Positions 13,928 to 19,964 of a stretch of DNA of 19,964 bases are shown piece after piece. Source of the stretch: Dasania sp051277005 (GTDB lineage: Bacteria > Pseudomonadota > Gammaproteobacteria > Pseudomonadales > Dasaniaceae); contig JBNMPS010000037.1 in assembly GCA_051277005.1 (NCBI GenBank), positions 1 through 19,964 on the forward strand, in the 5' to 3' direction. A program made the translations under genes and the position numbers. Numbering within the stretch: the stretch's first letter is position 1; the number at the start of each line of letters is the position of its first letter. The notes under the pieces are model-generated. The model did no database searches and was not told the origin of the DNA. It saw only the letters and a program-made list of their open reading frames with translations.

Positions 13928-15775
13928 ATGAGTGAGAAAGAGCCGGGCGTAATTCGTCGAGTGTTTCGGTTTGTTGGTAAGGTTATCGCTGGGTTGCGAT
14001 TATTTCTAGTCAACGCGATTTTTGTTGTGATGCTAATTGTTATTGTTATTGCTGTTACCTTGTCGGGTAAAAAAATGCCCACGATTCCAGAGCAAGGAGC
14101 AATGGTTGTTGATTTAAAAGGCACTGTGGTTGAACAGCTCAGCTATATGGATCCCTTTGTTCAATTGATGGATGATAATAATCCCGCTGAACAAGAAACC
14201 CTATTACAAGATGTTATTGACGCGATATTATTGGCTAAAGACGATGAGCGTATCAATAGCCTCATTATAAAAACCGATTATTTACGTCGTGGAGGCTTAA
14301 GTAAACTGCAAGAAATTGCCGAAGCCATCGAGCAGTTTCGGGCGAGTGGTAAAAAAGTTGTTGCCGTTGCCGATTATTACAATCAAGATCAATATTTTTT
14401 AGCCGCCCAAGCTGATGAGATTTATATTCATCCGATGGGTGGTGTTGCTATTCAAGGTTACGGTGTCTTTCGTAGCTATTATAAAGAGGCTTTAGATAGT
14501 CTCTCGATAAACTTCCATGTCTTTAGAGTCGGTGAGTTTAAGTCTGCACTTGAGCCCTTTATGCGCAACGATATGTCTAACGATGCTAAAGAAGCCAACC
14601 TCACTTGGTTAAATCAATTGTGGCAGCAATACAGTGGCAATGTGGCAGCCAGAAGAGGTTTAGCTGCGGTTGATATTGATCGCTATGCTAACGAGATAGA
14701 TATATGGTTAGCCGAGCATGAGGGCGATAGTGCTCAAGCTGCTTTGGCTGCAGGTTTGGTAGATGGCCTTAAAGCCCGTGATGAAATGGATGAGCTCTTA
14801 ATAGAAGTGGCTGGTGGAAAAGACGATGAAGGTAACTTCAAGGGTATTGAGTTTGAGCGTTATGTTTGGTTGAAGAAAAACGAACTGAAAAAAATGCCTC
14901 AAAAAAATCAAATAGGTGTGTTAGTTGCCGCAGGTAATATTATGGGCGGTGAGCAGCCCCCTGGTGTCATCGGCAGCGAGACGATGATTAAGTTGATTCG
15001 ACAGGCTAGAGAAGATGACACTGTCAAGGCTGTAGTCTTAAGAATTGATAGTGGTGGTGGCAGTGCCTTTGCTTCAGAGCTTATTCGTCGTGAATTAGAA
15101 CTGTTAAAACAAACGGGCAAGCCGCTAGTGGTTTCCATGGGGAGCGTGGCGGCTTCAGGTGGATTTTGGATTGCTGCCTTGGCTGATTTTATTTGGGCTA
15201 CCCCCACAACATTGACCGGTTCTATTGGTATATTTGGCGCTTTCCCAACGTTAGATAAAAGCTTAACCCGTTTGGGTATCCACAATGATGGCGTAGGCAC
15301 TACTGAGGTGGCAGATGCTTTTAGAATTGATAGGGCGATGAACCCGGTTGCGGCAAGAGCCATCCAACGTAATATCGAACATGGCTATCAGCAGTTTTTA
15401 CGTATTGTTGCCGATGGTCGTGAAATGACCGAGGAGCAAGTTTTAGAAGTGGCTGGGGGTAGGGTTTGGTCGGGCAGTGATGCCGAGCGTTTAGGCTTGG
15501 TTGATGGCTTGGGTGGTTTAAAGAAAGCGATTGATTCTGCGGCAAAATTAGCCAGCTTGAATGCATATGGCGAAAAGCTTATTGAGCTACCGTTATCGCC
15601 TAAAGAAAAACTGTTCCGTCAGTTAGGTCGAGTGGTTGCACCTATCAATCAGCTATTGATACCCACGCAATTACAACAATTACTGGCACCTTTTAAAGAA
15701 GCTAGTTTGTTTCTGAAGTCAATGAATGATCCTAAGGGCGTTTATTTACACTGCAGTAATTGTATTACGCCTTAG
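13928..15775 (+). CDS. sppA: Signal peptide peptidase SppA, 67-kDa type (protease IV)
   Basis: Membrane-anchored Ser/Lys protease that degrades cleaved signal peptides on the periplasmic side. The 615-residue product (E. coli 618) has an N-terminal anchor helix (about 27-46) and two repeated ClpP-like halves. The general base is predicted as K205 (VGEFKSALEPF) in the first half and the nucleophile as S410 (GSVAASGGFW) in the second, matching E. coli K209 and S409. The DSGGGSAFASELIRRE stretch (374-389) is the oxyanion-side signature. AGGGATG lies just before the ATG. The gene ends at a bidirectional terminator that also serves glpE. Confidence 0.97.
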   Translation: MSEKEPGVIRRVFRFVGKVIAGLRLFLVNAIFVVMLIVIVIAVTLSGKKMPTIPEQGAMVVDLKGTVVEQLSYMDPFVQLMDDNNPAEQETLLQDVIDAILLAKDDERINSLIIKTDYLRRGGLSKLQEIAEAIEQFRASGKKVVAVADYYNQDQYFLAAQADEIYIHPMGGVAIQGYGVFRSYYKEALDSLSINFHVFRVGEFKSALEPFMRNDMSNDAKEANLTWLNQLWQQYSGNVAARRGLAAVDIDRYANEIDIWLAEHEGDSAQAALAAGLVDGLKARDEMDELLIEVAGGKDDEGNFKGIEFERYVWLKKNELKKMPQKNQIGVLVAAGNIMGGEQPPGVIGSETMIKLIRQAREDDTVKAVVLRIDSGGGSAFASELIRRELELLKQTGKPLVVSMGSVAASGGFWIAALADFIWATPTTLTGSIGIFGAFPTLDKSLTRLGIHNDGVGTTEVADAFRIDRAMNPVAARAIQRNIEHGYQQFLRIVADGREMTEEQVLEVAGGRVWSGSDAERLGLVDGLGGLKKAIDSAAKLASLNAYGEKLIELPLSPKEKLFRQLGRVVAPINQLLIPTQLQQLLAPFKEASLFLKSMNDPKGVYLHCSNCITP

Positions 15776-15821
15776 AGAAAAAACGTTTTTTTAAATTACA
15801 TTGTGAACGATTATAAAAAAG

Positions 15822-15852
15822 CAAAGCGCCTTGATGGAGCTTTGTTTTTTTT
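15822..15852. terminator. Bidirectional intrinsic terminator between sppA and glpE
   Basis: A 9-bp stem with one mismatch (caaagcgcc, 15822-15830, with ggagctttg, 15836-15844) and loop ttgat is followed by eight T on the plus strand. The minus strand also runs into six T past the hairpin (plus-strand aaaaaa at 15815-15820), so it can stop both convergent transcripts. The glpE stop codon (15851-15853) begins inside the plus-strand T-run. Confidence 0.85.
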
Positions 15853-16165
15853 ATTGACCGGTAAAAGGGTATTGCGTTCGCCAGTGCTCAAAGCCACCAT
15901 CCATGCTGTAAACGTCAGAGAAACCTTTGCTGGCAAAAAAATCGGCAGCGCCTTGGCTGCTATTGCCGTGATAGCAATAAATAATCAATGGCGCATGAGT
16001 GTCATTGCTGTTGATAAATGTTTCTATGTTGCTGTTATCCAGATGTACGGCATTTTCTATGTGAGCGCTTAAATAGGATGTTTTATCTCTAATATCTATC
16101 AGCAGGGTGTTATCTTCAGCCAGAAGCGTTTTTGTTTGCTCTGTTGATATACGTTTAAATGTCAT
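15851..16165 (-). CDS. glpE: GlpE-like rhodanese (thiosulfate sulfurtransferase)
   Basis: Single-domain rhodanese of 104 residues (E. coli GlpE 108), which transfers sulfane sulfur from thiosulfate to cyanide or thioredoxin. The active-site loop CYHGNSSQGAA has its catalytic cysteine at C64, and LIDIRD and DGGFEHW are the family landmarks. The frame stays open upstream to 16336, but the extra 57 residues do not resemble a rhodanese. The ATG at 16165 has AGGT 7 bases upstream and gives family length. Not linked here to glp genes; convergent with sppA and divergent from yeiP. Confidence 0.93.
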   Translation of the reverse strand: MTFKRISTEQTKTLLAEDNTLLIDIRDKTSYLSAHIENAVHLDNSNIETFINSNDTHAPLIIYCYHGNSSQGAADFFASKGFSDVYSMDGGFEHWRTQYPFTGQ

Positions 16166-16425
16166 TGCTTTACCTGTGGACGGGGGTGTTGGGTCAGGGT
16201 GTTTAAAGACCATTATTATACGTTGAGACCTTTGTATGAAAGCATTTTTATTTTCATGCAGCGTGATAATTCGACTTGATCGGGCATTTATTACGCATAA
16301 ACTTCCTTTCCCCATACGTTTTTCCCCTGCCTGCAAGCAAAATCATCTTCCGTGCAAAGGTTTCACATTGCCCATACAATGGGGGTCACCTTCATAGCCA
16401 ATAAAAATAGTAATAGGGTTTAATT
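16166..16425. other. Divergent intergenic region between glpE and yeiP
   Basis: Must carry both promoters. A short inverted pair cattg/caatg surrounds cccata at 16366-16381, and TACAAT (16375-16380) could be a -10 for yeiP, but no matching -35 is evident. No gene supported. Confidence 0.4.
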
Positions 16426-16992
16426 GTGCCAAAAGCGTCAGATTTAAAAAAAGGGGATGTGGTTGAAATTAAAGGAGCCCCTCACATAGTGAAGCATATA
16501 GAAGTGAAGTCACCGTCTTCCCGCGGGGCGGCCACCTTATATAAAATTCGTTTAAATCACGTGCAAACAGGTCAAAAAGTCGACGAAAGCCTGAAGGGTG
16601 ATGAGGTCTTGGCGGATATCGACTTTGAGCGTCGTAAGATGCAGTACTCATATCGTGAGGGTGAGGGCTACATATTTATGGATGATGAAGATTACAGTCA
16701 GCACACATTGAACGAAGATGAGCTGGGGGATACATGCTTTTATATCGTTGAGGGTATGGAAAGCGTGGTGGGTATGTTAGTAGAGGGGCAGTTAATCGGC
16801 GTGGAGTTACCACAATCGCTGGTAATGGCCATTACGGATACATCACCGGGAATAAAAGGCGCCAGTGCTTCAGCAAGAACTAAACCTGCAAGCTTTGAAA
16901 CGGGGTTGGTGGTACAGGTGCCTGAATATATTGAGGTGGGTGAAAGGATAAAAATTAATACCGAAGATAACCGCTTTATGTCTAGAGCTTAA
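16426..16992 (+). CDS. yeiP: Elongation factor P-like protein YeiP (EfpL)
   Basis: Paralogue of EF-P that relieves ribosome stalling. The 188-residue chain has the three beta-barrel domains of the family. Where EF-P has its modified lysine, this protein has the arginine-tipped loop SPSSRGAATLYK (R33), the mark of the YeiP/EfpL branch, so EpmA/EpmB modification is not expected. GIKGASASARTKPA in the third domain and the end NRFMSRA are also diagnostic. It starts with GTG at 16426, preceded by AGGG 8 bases upstream; the resulting MPKASDLKKG matches E. coli YeiP's N-terminus. The following gene begins 10 bp after the stop, so they probably share a transcript. Confidence 0.95.
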   Translation: MPKASDLKKGDVVEIKGAPHIVKHIEVKSPSSRGAATLYKIRLNHVQTGQKVDESLKGDEVLADIDFERRKMQYSYREGEGYIFMDDEDYSQHTLNEDELGDTCFYIVEGMESVVGMLVEGQLIGVELPQSLVMAITDTSPGIKGASASARTKPASFETGLVVQVPEYIEVGERIKINTEDNRFMSRA

Positions 16993-17002
16993 TAGCAGGT
17001 TC

Positions 17003-18049
17003 ATGACTATGTGCTTGCGATGCATGCTAGCGTTTGTACTGACTATTCTGCTCAGTGGCTGTGAGACGTTAGGCTATTACAGTCACGTAACAGCAGGGCA
17101 AATAAGTTTGTTATGGGGCAGGCAAGATGTGGATGACTTACTTGATAGTGTTGATATAGACGCTGATTTAAAAAAACAACTGCAAACTGCACAGGCTATC
17201 CGGCAGTTTTCAGTCGATGTAATTGGTTTACCTGCTAATACCAGTTACTCAAGTTATCGAGACGTGGGTCGAAAAGCGGTTGTTTGGAATGTGTTTGCAG
17301 CAAAGCCTTTAAGCGTTACACCCAAGCAGTGGTGTTTTCCGGTTGCTGGCTGCGTGAGCTATCGAGGCTATTTTAATCACTCATTGGCTTTAGCGTATGC
17401 GGCCCAATTAGAGCGGCAGGGCTACGAAACCTATGTTGCTGAAGTTCCTGCCTATTCCACATTAGGTTGGTTTGATGACCCGTTATTGAATACGTTTATT
17501 TATTGGCAAGACTGGCGCTTGGCGGCGTTGATTTTTCATGAAGTGGCCCATCAACAGCTGTATATTGCCAGTGATACCGCATTTAGTGAGAGTTTTGCTA
17601 GCGTTGTTGAGATAGAGGCGGTTAAACAGTGGTTGTTTCAGCAAGGAAGGGAGCCGCTCGCGGCGGCGTATTTACGGCATATTGCTATGCGAAAGGACTT
17701 TGCCCAAGGTTTACTGCGCTTGCGAGAGCAGCTGCATACGCTTTATCAGCGTTCGCTCAATGAGCACAATAAACGCGTAAAAAAGCAGCAATTACTTGAA
17801 ATGTATCAGCAGTCTACTTACCTGAAGTTTAAGAAAACCTGGAATACCGATCGCTATGATCAGTGGGTTAGCCAAGAGCTTAATAATGCAAAGTTAGTGA
17901 CTGTTAGTAGCTATTATCAATGGCAGCCCTATTTTGACGGCTTATTTCAACAAGCTCAGGGTGATTGGCCATTATTTTTTAGGCGGTCGAAAGCGTTAGC
18001 AGAGTTACCCCCGAAGCAAAGAGATAAGCGATTAAGGCAATTACAATAG
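17003..18049 (+). CDS. Putative zinc aminopeptidase lipoprotein (PF10023 family)
   Basis: A 348-residue lipoprotein: signal peptide ending in the lipobox LSGC (C20), then a long helical domain. The zinc-peptidase motif H179-E180-V-A-H183 (LIFHEVAHQQLY) is followed by SESFASVVEIEAV, whose glutamates (E196, E203) are candidate third ligands, as in gluzincins. The family is annotated as predicted aminopeptidase (COG4324); activity is inferred, not known. The N-terminus could instead be the ATG at 17009, which fits the AGGT at 16997-17000 better; it shortens the signal by two residues only. It lies 10 bp after yeiP. Confidence 0.88.
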   Translation: MTMCLRCMLAFVLTILLSGCETLGYYSHVTAGQISLLWGRQDVDDLLDSVDIDADLKKQLQTAQAIRQFSVDVIGLPANTSYSSYRDVGRKAVVWNVFAAKPLSVTPKQWCFPVAGCVSYRGYFNHSLALAYAAQLERQGYETYVAEVPAYSTLGWFDDPLLNTFIYWQDWRLAALIFHEVAHQQLYIASDTAFSESFASVVEIEAVKQWLFQQGREPLAAAYLRHIAMRKDFAQGLLRLREQLHTLYQRSLNEHNKRVKKQQLLEMYQQSTYLKFKKTWNTDRYDQWVSQELNNAKLVTVSSYYQWQPYFDGLFQQAQGDWPLFFRRSKALAELPPKQRDKRLRQLQ

Positions 18050-18144
18050 CGTCAGTATCGGCTATATTTAGGTGGGTGCTAGTTTGATAATGATAAGCCC
18101 GTTTTAAAACTATCGGTATTGGGCAAACTAAGAGACAGACTTTA

Positions 18145-18825
18145 ATGCGTTTTGAAGAGCTAAAATTATCCATCGGTACAACCTTTGATTTAACCATTAT
18201 TGGCCAGGACTATAAACGTCATAGCTGCAAAGCTAGCTTGATGGGGTACCAAAAAAATTGTCATGTATGGATTGAGCTTATTAATAAGCCACCTCAAGTG
18301 CTTTTGCACCAAGGTTTAAAAATTGAGGGAACTATTAGTAATGCCTTAGGTTTTGCTGAGTTTGAAAGTGAAATTGATGATTTAGACCAGTCTTCCAGTC
18401 CTTATATTGTTTTAGATTATCCGGTGAATATTCGGTTTAATGAGCTTAGAAAAGAGCCTCGCTTCCCTGTGGATGAGCCGGTTGAAATTATCGGTAAAAC
18501 AGCGATGGGTATGGATACTAGCGCCATGCATGGTTATGTGTTGGATGTTAGTTGCTCGGGTGCACGTGTTGTCGTTGAAAAAGAATTAACCAAAATGGTG
18601 ACCCAGGCCAGTGTAGGCGTGAAATTGAGTATACCGGGTTTAGAGCGAGATATGACCTTAATGGCCAAGGTGAGAAAGGAGTCTAAAAAAGATGAGAGCC
18701 ACCCTGAATATGGTTTTGCTTACGGCCTTAAATTTATTGATTTTAGTAAAATAGATCAGTACTTTATTCAAGCTTTTTGCTATCGCATGGAGTTACAAGC
18801 TAGGCAATTACTTTGTAAAGAGTAG
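18145..18825 (+). CDS. PilZ-domain c-di-GMP receptor with YcgR-like N-terminal domain
   Basis: A 226-residue cytoplasmic protein with a YcgR-N/PilZN-like barrel (about 5-95) and a C-terminal PilZ domain. Both c-di-GMP-binding elements are visible: R102-K-E-P-R106 (RxxxR) and D134-V-S136-C-S-G139 (D/NxSxxG), so ligand binding is expected. YcgR-type proteins act as flagellar brakes or control surface behaviour; the effector here is unknown. Start ATG at 18145 with AAGAGA upstream. A separate promoter is likely, since 95 bp lie between it and the lipoprotein gene. No diguanylate cyclase or flagellar gene is in view. Confidence 0.94.
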   Translation: MRFEELKLSIGTTFDLTIIGQDYKRHSCKASLMGYQKNCHVWIELINKPPQVLLHQGLKIEGTISNALGFAEFESEIDDLDQSSSPYIVLDYPVNIRFNELRKEPRFPVDEPVEIIGKTAMGMDTSAMHGYVLDVSCSGARVVVEKELTKMVTQASVGVKLSIPGLERDMTLMAKVRKESKKDESHPEYGFAYGLKFIDFSKIDQYFIQAFCYRMELQARQLLCKE

Positions 18826-18914
18826 GGTTTGGTTATCATATTAATAGCGCTGATTTTTAATTATTTAGTCCAGTGATAAAAAGCTTCATCGGCAAGCGGA
18901 TGGCTAAGATAAAC

Positions 18915-18933
18915 CTACCAGTCATGCTGGTAG
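18915..18933. repeat. Small inverted repeat in the gap after the PilZ gene
   Basis: Seven-base arms ctaccag and ctggtag around the loop tcatg, 90 bases after the PilZ stop. There is no T-run, so it does not look like an intrinsic terminator. Confidence 0.5.
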
Positions 18934-19053
18934 TCATGCATGCTTAAATATTCAATGTGGCCTGCATTCTTTGCCCATGCCCGATTATAAGGTGCCATCA
19001 ATAATAATGCCGTCTATCAGGTAGTCGTATTATTGGCTGAGCAAGTCTACTCG

Positions 19054-19085
19054 TAGTTAAACTTGCTAATAGTTAAACTTGCTAA
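19054..19085 (+). repeat. Tandem duplicate of a 16-bp unit upstream of the exported repeat protein
   Basis: tagttaaacttgctaa occurs twice back to back (19054-19069, 19070-19085), and a degraded third start (tagtaaaattta) follows. The 5' edge also makes an inverted pair, gcaagt at 19041-19046 with acttgc in each unit. The block ends 79 bases before the ATG at 19165, where an activator or repressor array could sit. Confidence 0.8.
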
Positions 19086-19164
19086 TAGTAAAATTTACAA
19101 TCAATTGAATTACAGATCATTTAGGCATTCAATATGGACTATAAATTATACGTGGGTTCTAATT

Positions 19165-19964
19165 ATGTTTTGTAATAAGCTATTCGGTATTTTTTTAACG
19201 ATGATTATTTTTTCAGTGTCAGCCTTTGCGGTTACCGATGCCAATATCTGGCTGCCCAAACGCTATACCGATGGCAAGAATAAGCTGCTGAGTACGGCCG
19301 TAGAGGCTGAGCGAACAGATCGTTGTATTAGTGCCATATTGGGTGAAATTAATGTCGAAAAAACAAGTGCCGATACGTATTATTTCGTCATCACTTGTCG
19401 AGATAAAAACCAGGTTAGCTACAATCTCTCTTATACCTATCCTGTAAATGGCGCTATGCCGACATTAGTTAAAGAGCAGCTAGTCATTGAGCAGGAAGAA
19501 GAGGCTTCAGCCATTACCGCCGATGTAGCTTGGTCTTTGTGTATAAACGAAATTAAGCAAAAAAAACGCACTATGCTTGGGGTTACGATTTCGGGAGAGG
19601 CTCCGAGCCAGAGTGATGAGCGATTGGAAATACAGACGTTTGAAATTCCCTTTGATGCCAAAAGCCCAGACGACATATTACTACGCTATAAAACTAACTG
19701 CACTGTCGATATCGGTAAAAACGTCACCATTGGGCAATTAATTATTGTTCAGCAGGAAGATGAAGTAGGGGGTGAAGAGGTTCCAGCCATTGCTGCCGAC
19801 GTGGCTTGGTCTTTGTGTATAGACGAAATTAAGCAAAAAACCCGTACTATGTTTGAGATTGTACTTGCAGAAGAAAATCCGAATCCGAGTGATGAAAAAA
19901 GGGAAATACAGACGTTTGAGATTCCCTTTGATGCCAAAAGCCCAGACGACATATTACTACGCTA
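19165..19964 (+). CDS. Exported tandem-repeat protein of unknown function (3' end outside window)
   Basis: Not recognised. Translation from ATG 19165 gives 266 residues with no stop by the window edge. Residues 1-22 (MFCNKLFGIFLTMIIFSVSAFA) form a signal peptide with an AFA-type cleavage site. Two 92-residue repeats follow, in register at a 276-bp offset: each opens with the ADVAWSLCI-EIKQK block, passes through a variable centre (GVTISGEAPSQSDE against EIVLAEENPNPSDE) and closes with EIQTFEIPFDAKSPDDILLRY. An upstream stretch (about residues 53-110, DRCISAIL...FVITC...) looks like a more diverged first module. Paired cysteines in the modules suggest disulfides in the periplasm or outside the cell. 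The second copy stops exactly at the window edge, so more copies may follow. Confidence 0.85.
   Translation, partial: MFCNKLFGIFLTMIIFSVSAFAVTDANIWLPKRYTDGKNKLLSTAVEAERTDRCISAILGEINVEKTSADTYYFVITCRDKNQVSYNLSYTYPVNGAMPTLVKEQLVIEQEEEASAITADVAWSLCINEIKQKKRTMLGVTISGEAPSQSDERLEIQTFEIPFDAKSPDDILLRYKTNCTVDIGKNVTIGQLIIVQQEDEVGGEEVPAIAADVAWSLCIDEIKQKTRTMFEIVLAEENPNPSDEKREIQTFEIPFDAKSPDDILLR
19528..19964 (+). repeat. 276-bp tandem coding repeat within the exported protein gene
   Basis: Aligned at an offset of 276 bp (92 codons): 19528 with 19804, and 19626-19688 with 19902-19964. The last 63 bases match at 62 positions (a silent GAA/GAG difference), and the segment starting at the shared gcttggtctttgtgtata block matches at all but one of about 36 positions, while the middle is much less similar. 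The second unit is cut by the window end. Confidence 0.9.

Larger units (their letters stand above)
18826..19164. other. Intergenic region with short repeats and a possible gene remnant
   Basis: No intact gene. A hairpin ctaccag/ctggtag (18915-18933) and two tandem 16-bp repeats (19054-19085) are present. On the minus strand, 19050 down to 18861 can be read as protein-like sequence broken by two in-frame stops and one frameshift (phrases such as YDYLIDGIIIDGTL, then AKNAGHIEYLSMHDYQHDW, then HPLADEAFYHWTK), which may be a decayed gene. I do not recognise its product. Confidence 0.45.

Noticed and set aside
16166..16336. Extended N-terminus of the GlpE-like rhodanese
   Set aside because: 57 residues with no rhodanese similarity; ATG 16165 has a ribosome site and gives the family length.
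18900..18947. Short plus-strand frame of 15 codons over the small hairpin
   Set aside because: Too short, no ribosome site, and it coincides with the possible gene remnant on the other strand.
19437..19952. Two minus-strand open frames beginning with the same MSSGLLASKG residues
   Set aside because: They are the antisense of the two copies of the repeat in the plus-strand exported protein, not a duplicated gene.
1..19964. CRISPR array, toxin-antitoxin pair, integrase or phage genes
   Set aside because: Looked for on both strands and not found; the repeats seen are two-copy direct repeats, palindromes or coding repeats.

Overview
The window looks like chromosome of a free-living, probably marine, gammaproteobacterium of moderate GC content (judged by eye). 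The signs are an Rnf complex operon next to metG and an Mrp/ApbC ATPase, a cluster of TlpA-like lipoprotein, YihY, ArsC, WrbA and DUF2069 in the order familiar from pseudomonads, and gammaproteobacterial families such as YejK, YaeQ, DUF3820, DUF6122 and the EF-P paralogue YeiP/EfpL. The closest fit is the Pseudomonadales/Cellvibrionales side of the class. I cannot name a genus. No rRNA, tRNA, CRISPR array, transposase or phage gene was seen.

Layout. Positions 1-1243 (minus) hold the 5' part of rnfB, cut by the window edge, and complete rnfA. metG (1422-3482, minus) follows, then a roughly 600-base gap made of decayed repeat-like sequence, then mrp/apbC (4099-5196, plus). A dCMP deaminase gene (5393-5893, minus) converges on mrp. 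A 500-base intergenic stretch with two copies of a 33-bp direct repeat precedes a small orphan gene with a strong terminator (6405-6782). Positions 6811-10806 are all minus strand: yaeQ and a DUF6122 membrane protein (coupled), an orphan 75-aa gene, yejK overlapping a DUF3820 gene, a 94-aa orphan and a two-TM membrane protein.

Positions 11069-12309 (minus) carry a YihY-family membrane protein translationally coupled to a TlpA-like thioredoxin lipoprotein. Divergent from them, 12460-15775 (plus) carries arsC, wrbA, a DUF2069 membrane protein and the protease sppA. A bidirectional terminator separates sppA from convergent glpE (15851-16165). Then come the plus-strand genes yeiP/efpL (GTG start), a PF10023 lipoprotein metalloprotease and a PilZ-domain protein with an N-terminal YcgR-like domain.

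The right end is the least ordinary part. A 339-base gap with tandem 16-bp repeats and what may be a decayed minus-strand gene precedes an unrecognised exported protein (19165 to the window edge). That protein is built of 92-residue tandem repeats whose edges are nearly identical at DNA level and whose centres have diverged. It runs off the window without a stop. Most of the rest is core metabolism, redox and envelope biology, and I see no multi-gene novel system; the repeat protein and the paired 33-bp sites are the best leads.
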